From contig RCSZ01000015.1 of assembly GCA_014898425.1 (NCBI GenBank), forward strand, positions 992,001 through 1,056,000: a stretch of 64,000 nt of DNA, written 5' to 3'. Source of the stretch: Botryotinia globosa. Taxonomy: Eukaryota; Ascomycota; Leotiomycetes; Helotiales; Sclerotiniaceae. This document shows, one piece after another, positions 11,826 to 22,233 of the stretch. The position numbers and the translations under genes were made by a program. The notes under the pieces were generated by a model, which saw only the letters and a list, made by a program, of their open reading frames with translations, was not told the DNA's origin and made no database searches. Every line of letters begins with the position of its first letter. Position 1 is the stretch's first letter.

Positions 11826-12943
11826 ATGCCTTTCGCACAGCTCGTACTCGGCTCTCCTGGCGCTGGGAAATCTACATATTGTAATGGCATGCAGCAGTTC
11901 ATGTCTGCTATAGGAAGAAAATGTTCCATCGTGAACCTCGACCCCGCCAATGATCACACAAGCTATCCCTGCGCCATCGACGTGCGCAATTTCATAAAGC
12001 TAGAGGACATCATGGAGGAAGATTCATTGGGTCCCAATGGCGGCGTACTATATGCACTTGAGGAACTAGAAAACAACATGGAGTGGTTGGAGGAAGGATT
12101 GGCAGAACTGGGCGAGGATTATGTACTTTTTGATTGTCCAGGTCAGGTTGAGCTTTATACACATCATTCGTCTTTACGAAACATATTCTTTAAGTTACAG
12201 AAATTAGGATATAGAGTACGTTATTTCAATTCTCTATTGGAAGTCTACTTTCAAAAACTGGTATGCTGACATTTGTGCAGCTTGTAGTTCTCCATCTTTC
12301 CGATTCCTATTGCTTGACTTTGCCTTCATTGTACATCTCCAATCTGATCCTCTCGCTGCGAGCAATGCTCCAAATGGATTTACCACATCTGAATGTCTTG
12401 ACGAAAATGGACAAATTAGCTTCGTATCCACCACTGCCTTTCAACTTAGATTTCTATACCGAAGTCCAAGACCTCTCACACTTACTTCCCAGCCTTCAAG
12501 AGGAATCGTCGTTAATGAAGGGATCAAAGTTTGAGGGCCTAAATAAAGCGATCATTCAACTTGTTGAAGATTTCGGGCTGGTGGGATTCGAAACACTAGC
12601 CGTGGAAGATAAGAGGAGTATGATGCATCTACTTCAAGTCATAGATCGAGCCGGAGGATATGCTTTTGGTGGCGCAGAGGGTGCGAACGATACTGTGTGG
12701 CAAGTAGCTATGAGAGAGGGTACCACAACGATGGATATAAAAGATGTTCAGGAGCGCTGGATTGATCGTAAGGAGGAGTATGATGAAGCATATCGGGAGA
12801 TGGAGATGAAGCAATTCGAAGAGCAATCCAAGATGCAGGAAGAGGAAGACAACTCGAGAGCTGCAGAAGACGATGATGACCTCGAGGAGATGGCTCGGGC
12901 GCCATTCGATTCAGGCGTAAAAGTTGTTAGAACAAATCAATGA
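11826..12943 (+). CDS. GPN2: GPN-loop GTPase 2
   Basis: GPN-loop GTPases are cytosolic dimers needed for assembly and nuclear import of RNA polymerase II and III. Exons 11826-12215 and 12281-12943 give 350 residues. Seen in order: Walker A GSPGAGKST at residues 9-17, NLDPAND, the GPN insertion in LGPNGGV near residue 75, the G3 box DCPGQVE, the guanine-specificity box LTKMDKL, and a C-terminal acidic helix (EEQSKMQEEEDN..) typical of the GPN2 subgroup. MPFAQLVLGSPG matches the Gpn2 rather than the Npa3/Gpn1 start. The intron is phase 0 (AGA|GTACGT..GTGCAG|CTT). The stop codon lies 5 bases before the stop codon of the opposing POP5 gene, so the two 3' untranslated regions must overlap. Confidence 0.93.
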
Positions 12944-12948
12944 TACCC

Positions 12949-13590
12949 TCAACCATTCCCATCACTTAATTCTTCATCGTCCTCACTATCAACTGCATCC
13001 ACCATCATAACATCTTTTGCGGATTTTGCCGTAGCTCCTTTGTTTGTGCCAAACATCTTCTCCAGCGTAGATTCACTTTGTTCGCCCAGGTCTCTGCGGG
13101 CCTTTAATATCATCTCCCTCGCCCTTCTAATAGCTTCTTCCTCTGCCTTTCTAATCGTCCCGCTGACCCTTACAACTCTGAACACACAGTTTTTACCGTT
13201 TTTGATAGGCAAGCTATTCATTAGCGACAAAGCTGCCCAAACAATCCTATAATGCGCTCGCGAAACCCGTAGGATAAATGTCGATGTCGCAGATGACAAA
13301 TATTTTACTGCATCCCAATCACATCAGTATCCAGCCCTCCAGATCAAATTTTGTTTCAAAAAAAAGAACAAACCTGCAATACTATCTGCAATTGCGCCGC
13401 TTCCATAATCTCCAAAAAGATTCGCAACTTCCAGTTGAATGCCTCTCAGTAATGCCCGCGAAGTCAGTGCATCGACGGTTGGTTGATTGAACACCACTAC
13501 ATCTGGTAGTTTTTCCTTGCCGCTGGTATTTTTCTCCAGTTCAGGGTAGAGAATATTGACCAGGAGGTACCGATTCTTAATTCGTACCAT
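12949..13590 (-). CDS. POP5: RNase P / RNase MRP subunit Pop5
   Basis: Pop5 is a core protein of nuclear RNase P (tRNA 5' processing) and RNase MRP (pre-rRNA cleavage). Exons complement(12949-13307, 13374-13590) encode 191 residues. The N-terminus MVRIKNRYLLVNILYPE is the conserved Pop5 opening, followed by LLRGIQLEVANLFGDYGSGAIADSIAVKYLS and the second half of the fold, LRVSRAHYRIVWAALSLMN..KNCVFRVVRVSGTIRKAEEEAIRRARE. An acidic tail ends the protein. Some open reading continues upstream of 13590 without another good start, and VRIKNRY fixes the start. Its promoter is shared with CnxE (182 bases between starts), and its 3' end abuts GPN2. Confidence 0.92.
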
Positions 13591-13772
13591 GGTTGTTGAG
13601 ACTTGATTTTTGTCAATTTCTTTGATCTGGAACAACGCGCCGAACAAAAAAAAAGTTCGGGATACGCGATTTCTTGTGACGTCGGCCTAGGGATCGGTAA
13701 GTGGGGAAGTTCACTATCTGCCGAGGGGTAGCGATGACTAGAACCTCAAATCATTCGACAGCAGATTTCAAA
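13591..13772. promoter_or_regulatory. Shared divergent promoter of POP5 and CnxE
   Basis: Only 182 bases separate the POP5 start (13590, minus) from the preferred CnxE start (13773, plus). With the alternative upstream CnxE start at 13734 the gap shrinks to 143. Any core promoter elements for both genes must lie here. I see no clear TATA box. Confidence 0.6.
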
Positions 13773-15917
13773 ATGGATCAACAGACTCTGAAAGCAGCAA
13801 TTCTCATTGTGTCGACTACCGCAGCTAAAGATGCATCAACCGACTCCTCCGGTCCTGCTTTAAAAGGCGTTTTTGAGGAAGCAGACGGCCAATGGGAAGT
13901 AGTGGAAACGAAGATCGTGAGTGATAATGTGACAGATATACAGAGAAGTGTGATGTCCTGGACAGATCAAGGAAATACTATTAATTCTGTGATTACTACT
14001 GGTGGGACCGGTTTTGCAGTCTCAGACAATACTCCTGAGGTAATACAGTCCCCAAGGTATCATACGCATGCTAAAATGGACTATCATAGGCAATTACACC
14101 CCTTCTACACAAACAAGCTCCAGGACTTGTCCATGGAATGCTTGCTGCTTCATTGGCAGCCACTCCTTGTAGGTTTGGAAGAGTCACGAGTACCAACAGT
14201 TAGTTGACTGATAATAGTTGCTCTCATGTCAAGGCCAGTGGCGGGCGTTCGCAACAAGACAATCATCGTCACATTACCTGGATCACCCAAAGGAGCAAAA
14301 GAGAACCTTCAATCAATATTAAAGCTTTTACCACATGCTTGCCTTCAGGCTGCCGGAGCAGATTCCCGGAAACTTCATGTGGGAGGTGTGAAGAAGCTCG
14401 AGAAAGAAGCTGGTATTGGTTCTGAGGGTGCTTCTATGTCGGCACATTCACATAAACATAATCACTCCCATAATCACTCGCACGGTCATGGCCATATTCA
14501 TGGACACGGTCATAGCCATGGGCATGCAATGCCTGTTAGACATACTGCGCCAGATGAAAACCCTCGTTCGAATGATCCCGCTCTCGGTCCAACGCGACGC
14601 AGTCGTTCATCGCCATACCCCATGTTATCTGTCGATGAAGCTTTGACGCTAATAGAAAAATATACACCTGCTCCGCATGCTGTAAAAGCTGATGTAAATG
14701 GAGACATTGCAGGATCTGTTCTAGCGGAGGATGTTACGGCAACTGAGGCTGTGCCGGCATATCGCGCCAGTATTGTAGACGGATATGCAGTCATTGCCAC
14801 AGAAGGTAAATCAAACAAAGGCGTGTTTCCTGTAGCATCGATATCTCATGCCACCGCCGGTGAGCATCCTATTCTTCTAGAAGGTCAGATCGCACGCATT
14901 ACAACTGGTGCGCCGCTTCCGCCTGGTGCTACTTCTGTAATAATGGTGGAAGATACTGCACTGAAGACGATGACCGAGGATGGTGGGGAGGAGAAAGAAG
15001 TCGAGATATTAGCCGATGGAGTTAAGCCTGGTGAAAATGTTAGAGAAGTCGGTAGTGACATTGAGGCTGGATCTACTATAATGCGCAAAGGAGAAGAGAT
15101 ATCTGCCAATGGTGGCGAACTTGGTCTACTCACGTCTGTCGGCAGAGCAGAAGTCACCATATACAAAAAACCAATAGTAGGTGTGCTCTCCACAGGAGAC
15201 GAAATTGTCGAACATAATAGACCTGGCTCTCTCAGAATGGGAGAAGTTCGTGATTGTAATAGGCCAACAGTCATGGCGGCGGTACGAGGTCTAGGGTTTG
15301 AAGTCGTAGATCTTGGTATCGCTCGAGATAAACCTGGAGATCTAGAACAAACACTTCGGGATGGACTTCGAAAAGTTGATGTTGTCATCACCACTGGTGG
15401 TGTATCGATGGGCGAGCTTGATCTTCTTAAACCCACCATTGAGAGATCGTTAGGGGGGACCATTCATTTTGGTCGTGTATCAATGAAACCAGGGAAACCT
15501 ACAACTTTTGCAACGGTACCAGTGAAGAATAATGATGGGGAAAGAGTTTCCAAGGTCATATTCTCACTACCTGGTAATCCAGTCTCAGCCATAGTTACTC
15601 TCCATCTCTTCGTCCTACCTTCTCTACATCACGCCTCTGGAATATCTCCTGTAGGATTGCCTAGGGTTCCAGTAACTCTATCACACGATATTCGTTTGGA
15701 CCCTCAAAGAGTTGAGTATCATAGAGCGATAGTCTCAATAGGAAGAGACGGCCTTTTATATGCAAGTAGCACTGGTATGCAGCGCAGCTCAAGGGTTGGA
15801 AGCTTAAAGAGTGCAAATGCATTGTTATGCTTGCCAATCGGATCGAAGGATTTACCGAAAAATACGAAGGTAGAAGCATTGCTGATGAGTAGGATCAGAA
15901 GTGAATATGAAGGTTGA
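13773..15917 (+). CDS. cnxE: Gephyrin-like molybdenum cofactor synthesis protein (MogA-MoeA fusion)
   Basis: This two-domain enzyme adenylylates molybdopterin and then inserts molybdate to give active cofactor for nitrate reductase and related enzymes. Exons 13773-14039, 14090-14168 and 14218-15917 yield 681 residues. The MogA-like G domain fills residues 1-180 (AAILIVSTTAAKD, VITTGGTGF, TPLLHKQAPGLVHGM, VTLPGSPKGAKENL). A linker follows that contains a His-rich run at about 192-218. The MoeA-like E domain then runs to the end (PAYRASIVDGYAV, ARITTGAPLPPGA, VGVLSTGDEIVE, VVITTGGVSMGE, FSLPGNPVSA). G-then-E order is the fungal/animal arrangement, the reverse of plant Cnx1. Start at 13773 has a strong AAAATGG context. 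An in-frame ATG at 13734 would add 13 residues. Introns of 50 and 49 bases are the shortest seen here. Confidence 0.93.
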
Positions 15918-16193
15918 TTGATCCTTACAAAAGGATGAGAAGATTCAATTGAGATGGAGGTTGGTGGTTGGATTTCAATGTCACGATGAGTGAGACTAGC
16001 AGAATAGCACTCAAAAGTGAATTAAACACAATTTTCATTCTCTAATTGGAAAGAACTCTTTCCGCCTCTTATTATTCTCTACATCTAACATGGTCTTCAC
16101 CCTCCTTCCCAAATATCTACTTTCAAGCTTCCTTTTGTATTTTGACTATCCACAACGATAACAATATTACTTCCATTTAAATACAGATGCTTC

Positions 16194-17971
16194 ATGATGT
16201 GTCAATACGAATATTATCAGTGGCAAAAATGCGGTCATAAATCTATCGAAATCGCAGAATACTGCAATACCGTTTTCTGGAGAGCTGGTATGACAGCCCG
16301 CCTCAATCCATGCCCCGAACAAAATTTTAGAGCATTCTTTGTGCGGGTTGGCATCTTGGATGGCTTGGATTTTGGTACTTGTAAATGGATCGGACAATCT
16401 GGATATTGCAAGATGTGTGAAGAAGAATATCATGTATGTTCAGTTGTGTTGTGCTGCTCTGTGTTCTTGGTCAAGATTATACATCGGAGGACTGGCAGCT
16501 TTTATGACGATCTGCTTGAAGTCGTTTAAAGCACTGCGAATGCCCTCACATTACTAATTACTTGCAGATGCCAAAAGCCGTTCCTTTCCGTACCTATGAA
16601 GACTATGAATTTCTCGAAGGAATTGGCCACCTCACCGGCCCAATATTTGCAGTCAAGTTAGCCGAACCGATTACATACCCTCCTCCACCTCACTCAATCC
16701 AGTTCTCCTCTACTCCAAATGAATGTGTCACCAAAGACTTTCTTGACTTGGAGATAGCAAAAACCTCGAGTTCCCCGCGTGAGTACAACTTATCGTCATG
16801 ATCCCCATTCCCTTTGAGTGCTTTCAGCTTCTGATCAAACCCCTACGGCTCAATGTATTCAGATATCCCCTGCTTTCTAATGTTTTATTGAAAAGTGCTA
16901 ATCATGCAAGGTTGTAGATGAAGCAACACCGCCCATTGGAGAAAAATTGTTAGAGCGAAGACTCAAAGCTTCATTACACCATCCATATATCTTCACACCG
17001 TATATCAACAATACCGTTGCAGACTTTGTCTCCGTTAACGACCAGGACTTCGCAACTTTGATCTCGATTCAAGATAAAGACATTCCCGAGGGAGTTCCAG
17101 AGAGAGGTTCCATGAAAGAATTACAAGAGCTTTACTTTCCAGCCAAGATGCAAATGTATGAACTTAATCAAGGTGTGGATGGAGTTACGCAACAATGGAG
17201 CAGCCGAGGCTATTATGAAGGAATTATGGTAGAGGGTGTACCTAGCCAGTACTTTTGGAATCATTGCGGAATGACACCTCAAGATGAGCAGTATGTCGTG
17301 CATAGGTTGAAGTGTGGCATACCCTTGCGGCACATCTGGCGGTAAGTACGACGTTTCTCTGATTTTGATTGTGCGTATACCCTTGAAAAGTCCGCCCCCT
17401 TCAACCGAATGCAACATATCAATATATGAAGACTGATTTGTACTCTTATAGTGAGAAGTTCAAGGAGAGAGGCATGGATCTTGCAATGTTCTATCAATAC
17501 GGGCGAAAGATGGAGCAGCACTTTGAAGCTCGTGGAGTACGGGTAGACTCCAAGATGGGAGAAATCCAACGAGAACTTGGTGCAAGATCCCAAGCAGCCG
17601 ATGGCATGCAGCCATTTGGCACGTATCGACAGGATCTGAACAACAATTTACAGCCTGGCTATGGGGTATCCCATGCTCAAAGCAATCCTTTTCGACGAAG
17701 CTTAGAGGATCTCAACCAACAACATCGGCAGCAGCAGATGCAAGAATATACGGAGCCAAATATTATGCATCAAGTGCTACAGCAACAATTAGTCCAGCAA
17801 CAGATGGTCAAGCAGCAGATTCTCCGACAATACCAGGTGCAGCAACAACAGATGTGGCAACAGCAGATGATGCAACAAATGCAACAACTGCAGGAACAAT
17901 CACAGCTGGCCACAGATATTGAAGAGGGTCTGATTATGGCCGTGGAAGGAACCGAGTCGTATGAGGCATAA
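16194..17971 (+). CDS. Uncharacterised fungal protein with N-terminal Cys/His cluster and Gln-rich tail
   Basis: Four exons (16194-16433, 16568-16778, 16918-17341, 17452-17971) join in frame into 464 residues. I do not recognise a named family. The first 80 residues hold a Cys/His pattern that could bind zinc (CQYEYYQWQKCGHK, then C..C, then CKWIGQSGYCKMCEEE). The middle has a compact, probably folded region (LLERRLKASLHHPYIF..PSQYFWNHCGMTPQDEQYVVHRLKCGIPLRHIWREKF). The last 90 residues are dominated by Gln runs with Met, like transcription-related prion-like tails. It lies downstream of CnxE on the same strand with a 276-base gap. The splice sites are all consensus, which supports a real spliced gene, but its function is unknown. 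An adjacent ATG at 16197 is an alternative start. Confidence 0.75.
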
Positions 17972-18374
17972 CGGAGCAGGGGAGGCACAAAGCTTGTGAC
18001 GTCAAAGATGATGATAGAGCATTAAAGTATGGAGTGTCGCTAATTGAATAACACCGATCGGGGCGTCTGAAACGTGTGAGCTGCAGTGGAATAGTCATGA
18101 AATGTTGCACTTTGGCATTTTAATATGTTCGAGCACGAGCATTCCATTTACTACAATGGCACTTTAATAATACAATCTAGCGATACCACCATTTGACTAT
18201 AGTAATATTAATGCAACCTTGCCTAAAAACCCAAAAGTGCTTGAAATCGATTTCTCCCTGAACGCCCTTTGTTGGCTTCCACTTGGATGTTATACACAGT
18301 ACAAAACAGTCATTTATCTAACGTCTCTTTCCACACCAGAACTACAACTCCCCTTCACGCCTACGGCTTATCCT
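17972..18374. other. Convergent intergenic region
   Basis: A 403-base spacer between the 3' ends of the Gln-rich protein gene and VMA16. Nothing beyond presumed 3' untranslated sequence is seen. Confidence 0.6.
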
Positions 18375-19184
18375 CTACTCGAAGTCCGGTGCCTTTGATG
18401 AAACCAACAAGCCGATAATGAGACCAAAAAGTCCTAGTACGGAACTAAAAATCTCGATGACCAAGATCTTAACGAACCTGTCACGGATTAGTATCTTTAA
18501 GCAGGTTATATCAACATGTTACGCTTACAAGCTTGGGTCTGCAGCATCTGCCAGAGCAGCACCACTACCATTGATGCCGACCGAAACACCACAAATCAAG
18601 TTGCACATTCCCACTGTGATGCCAGACCAAAATAGGGCGTATCCAGTGTAGTAGTTGCTGGCAGAATAAAGGTTTTCGCTCTCCATGAGACCGAGCTTGG
18701 ATGAAAAGACGATAGACATGATGACGCCGTAAATGGCGACTACTTCGCAGAAAATAATGGAGATAAGATTCTTTGTTCGGATGCGAGGAGCTTTAACACC
18801 ACCACCGAGAATCGAAGAACCAGTAATCAGAATTCCCCTACATACTTTGTAAGCTGATGATCGAGAGAGGGGGACGAAGTTGTTGTGTACCATGCTGCCC
18901 CAACAACTGACAATCCTATACACATGCCGATACCCATATCTGCCCACGCGTATGGAGATATCTCTTCGAGGAATTGTCCGAACTATTACTCTCATTAGAT
19001 TCACTCTTTTCCAGATCGCGCTTCGAAACTCGTACATTGAAAGCTTCTCCATCGCCAGTAAAGAGCATATCTGACAGCACCTGTTAGCTTTAAATCATCA
19101 AACCAAACAGGGCATCTAAAACTTACAGGCCCCAACCACTGCCAACGCTGTGGTAGCACCACCAATTCCATATGTAAGGCTCAT
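18375..19184 (-). CDS. VMA16: V-type ATPase proteolipid subunit c''
   Basis: Subunit c'' is one of the proton-translocating proteolipids of the vacuolar ATPase rotor ring. Five small exons, complement(18375-18477, 18529-18837, 18891-18982, 19036-19070, 19127-19184), give 198 residues. Hydrophobic segments fill nearly the whole chain. Family landmarks are [68 protein letters not shown] containing the proton-carrying glutamate, [26 protein letters not shown] and [20 protein letters not shown]. The start at 19184 matches relatives that open just before SYGIGGAT. A CTTTGTTGACGCAG acceptor-like site lies 14 bases upstream and may end an intron in the leader. Two exons are only 35 and 58 bases long and escape simple open-frame searches. 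Confidence 0.92.
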
Positions 19185-19442
19185 CTTGTCCAAATAATCT
19201 GCGTCAACAAAGTGAAAGGAATTGAGTATTTATTTGATGTCGACGAAAGCTATGGTTTGGGTGGTCTGGTCTGTACCTCATCGAGCTCCAACCGAAAGAG
19301 TAACCTAAATCGCCAACCGTAGCTAGCGCCAAACGCTGCGCAACACAGCCGCTTACTTCAGCCTTCCCTCCATATATAAACAACAACCATCAACAACATC
19401 AACTTCTCCTCTTCGACCGCAAATCTCAAATTAAAATCATAC
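19185..19442. promoter_or_regulatory. Shared divergent promoter of VMA16 and TFIIA-gamma
   Basis: The start codons of the two genes face away from each other across 258 bases. The interval includes a TATATATAA-like stretch near 19372-19380 and, on the VMA16 side, a probable leader intron acceptor. Both promoters must fit within it. Confidence 0.55.
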
Positions 19443-19945
19443 ATGATGGCGGCTCCACAGTCTTTCTACGAGCTCTACCGCCGTAGCAGGTACTGTGCCT
19501 TATTTTGCTACACAAGTACACAAACATTTCTACATTTACTGACAAAGCATTAAGTATCGGCATGGCACTCACAGATACTCTTGACGATTTGATCAGCGAG
19601 AGACGTATCGAGCCTCAGCTCGCAATGAAGATATTGGCAAACTTTGATAGAAGTATCACGGAGGTTTTGGCAGACAAGGTCAAGGCGAGATTGACTTTCA
19701 AGGTATATGCGCCCAGGGCCTTTACGAGGAACAACACTTTCCGACATGAGTGGCGACAATGAAACTGAATTTTAGCTGACTAGATATTGAAGGGACATCT
19801 GGATACGTATCGTTTCTGCGACGAGGTTTGGACTTTTTTGATCAAGGATGTTACTTTCAAGATGGAAAACTCCAGTCAGTCAGTCACGGCGGACAAAGTC
19901 AAGATCGTGAGCTGCAACAGCAAGAAGCCCGGTGATCCTCAGTAG
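19443..19945 (+). CDS. TOA2: Transcription initiation factor IIA gamma (small) subunit
   Basis: TFIIA-gamma pairs with the alpha/beta chain to stabilise TBP on the TATA box. Exons 19443-19489, 19555-19702 and 19793-19945 encode 115 residues (114 from the second of two adjacent ATGs). The helical N-terminal half has [21 protein letters not shown] and [31 protein letters not shown]. The beta-barrel half has [23 protein letters not shown] and [11 protein letters not shown]. The order and length match the family. The third-exon acceptor is placed at GAAG|GGA because it restores the conserved [10 protein letters not shown]. An upstream TAG would add three residues (ILK) in frame and cannot be excluded. 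Confidence 0.93.
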
Positions 19946-21342
19946 ATATTGGGAACGAATCTTTACGGGCATTCGACATATTGGGGACATAGTGGTGGAT
20001 AGATTGGGAGATACAGAATGATTTTCGGATGGTCAAGAATGGCATTTACAGATTGGGCTCTTCAATGACTTTAGAGAAAGGATATCTCGGGCGTTTGTTG
20101 GTTTCCGTGGCGTTTCATGGCGCGTTGCCGGAGAATGAGGAAAGCATGCCTATCTTGTTCGTATGTAGCGGCACGGTATCAAAATCATAAACATCGCATT
20201 GCGATGGGTCACTAATTTAGTAGCAGAACCATGATAATTCTGTTTACCAGTCTTTCTCGAAAAAGCCTCGCTATGTTCCAGTAAAAGTGATCATGACTTA
20301 TAGATCAGACAGACAAAGCAATTCTAACAGAGCTCTTCAACGTTCGAATGATATGAACAATTGAAGATATTCAAGGAAAAGAAAATAGACAATCCTTCCA
20401 TCACTGAGGGCTCCTTTATCAATGCTACCATATAATATGAGTTGGTGTATTGTTACTGGGCTATGTCGACTCTACTAGATAGATACCGAGTTAGCACCAA
20501 ATATATGATTATGGAGGAATCCATGGATCTTTCAATGATCTTCTTATTCTCTGCTAGAAGAAGGAGCTAGCCTGAATAAGTATATAAGGTTTAATGGCGG
20601 GTAGCCATGGATGTCCATTATAATAAAATCCATTTTTCTCTGCCCTCTTTACCGTCACCCACCTAATGCCCAGTCTATCCATTCGGTTCTAGGGATTATT
20701 AGTTCATATATTGAATGTTTCGAAGAGGTAGTTTTTCCCACCTGGAGCATCTTCCAGTTTACCTATCATGATTTGACCATTCAAATGTTTCTTGAGGTTA
20801 CTGATCAATCTCTCCCAATATTGAAGCCATTCCAATGATGACACTGGCGCCAAAAAAAATCTCTCCACGAAGACAGACTACTCAGCCCCTTAAGATCCAT
20901 GGGGCTTAGCTATATGTTTTCTTTCCAATTTATCCCAAGTTCCGAACTTCGAGGCCATCATTCAGGTATTCTCACCAAAAGTCCAGACCAAGATGCTTGG
21001 CCGAATAAGGTTGCCATTGAAACGCCAACTGAGCATGAAGATCAGATCTGATTTGACCGCCGTTACCAACACGAAAGCCCGATATTTTTGATTAAAAGGA
21101 TATAATTGATATTATGTGTCAACGGCTAAAGTTTCCATATAAATGATGGGTACCCCATACTATAGCTCTATATATATACTTTGCGCTACCAAACGGTATT
21201 CGTCACCTACATAGTCTAGTGACTTTATGGCTAACTCAACCGACACACCTCTCAACATATTCGAAAAGACTTTCAACCGAACAACTTCATTGCATCCAGA
21301 TCTCCCTTCTCCCTCCCTCCTCGAGTTTCAAACATCGAAACC
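19946..21342. other. Gene-poor spacer
   Basis: No supportable gene is seen in this 1.4-kb stretch. Open frames are short and lack family resemblance. A TATATATATA run near 21168-21178 lies about 165 bases before the next start codon and may be its TATA element. Confidence 0.55.
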
Positions 21343-22233
21343 ATGCCGTCTCCGGGACCAACGATCAAGAGGTTCTTTGTAGCTGCCAAAAACGTAGTGA
21401 TCCAGAAAAGAAGATCTAGACCCTCCTTGACGGCCACCAGGTCTTACTCAGCCTTTTCGCCACCTCTAACCATCCTTCGCAATAATGACATTCCATCCAC
21501 TGTGTTTACCACGGATTCTTTGATAACTTGCGAGGAGGGCTCTACGACTGAGGTACGAAGTATTATGCATAGGGATGCGATCCTTGAGTTTGAACATCGA
21601 CCTTTTGGTAGTGAAGGACCTTTGACTGAGGGCCAGCTTCATATATTGGAGTGGTTAGATGAGTCTGAAATCACATTCTTTGAGGAGAAAAAGATATGGA
21701 ATGATGTACCAGAGCATGAAGTGTTCAATGATGACCTTTTCTTCACTGCAACCGAGAGTGAAGCGTCTCGAGATGAATCACAGAACGAGAGCGAAGACTT
21801 TGAGGAAAACTATGGTGTACCAGAAGGGGACTACAGCGAGTATTACTGGGAGGCAATGGTAGAAACGGGCGATGAGGGACGAGATATTCAGCAGGACCTC
21901 GATGATGTTGTAGTTCGGCTCACGGTCATTGGCCTAATGACAGAAGGAAGGAAGGAGACCAGTTCGGCCGTTTCGGCCTTGGGATTGTTTGATGAGAATA
22001 GATTTGAGACTGTTCCATCTGTATTGCCGGGTGAATTTGACGAAGTAGAAAAGGAGGACATGTCGCGGGATGTCAATATGCGCTTGGAAGAGGCACAGAC
22101 ACAAACGCAGGGACAGGAATCTCAAAGAACTTCGTTGAGTTTGAGAAAGACTATAAGTAATAAGTGGACTGAAGTTAGGGTTGGCCTGCGCTGGAAATTG
22201 TCTTCTTCGTCTTTACAGACGAGAGATACTTGA
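21343..22233 (+). CDS. Intronless hypothetical protein, acidic, no recognised domain
   Basis: A single open frame of 296 residues begins MPSPGPTIKRFFVAAKNVV. The first 45 residues are basic and Ser/Arg-rich and resemble a mitochondrial presequence, but this is only a composition impression. The middle is acidic and aromatic (EWLDESEITFFEEKKIW, ENYGVPEGDYSEYYWEAM), and the end is basic again (SNKWTEVRVGLRWKL). No family is recognised. It is flanked by 1.4 and 1.9 kb of gene-free DNA and has a TATA-like run upstream. It may be a lineage-restricted gene. Lack of introns means there is no splice-site support. Confidence 0.55.
   Translation: MPSPGPTIKRFFVAAKNVVIQKRRSRPSLTATRSYSAFSPPLTILRNNDIPSTVFTTDSLITCEEGSTTEVRSIMHRDAILEFEHRPFGSEGPLTEGQLHILEWLDESEITFFEEKKIWNDVPEHEVFNDDLFFTATESEASRDESQNESEDFEENYGVPEGDYSEYYWEAMVETGDEGRDIQQDLDDVVVRLTVIGLMTEGRKETSSAVSALGLFDENRFETVPSVLPGEFDEVEKEDMSRDVNMRLEEAQTQTQGQESQRTSLSLRKTISNKWTEVRVGLRWKLSSSSLQTRDT

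Noticed and set aside
10012..19945. Possibility that the block from BUB3 to TFIIA-gamma is a functional gene cluster
   Set aside because: The genes are unrelated housekeeping functions on alternating strands; close packing is typical of fungal genomes.
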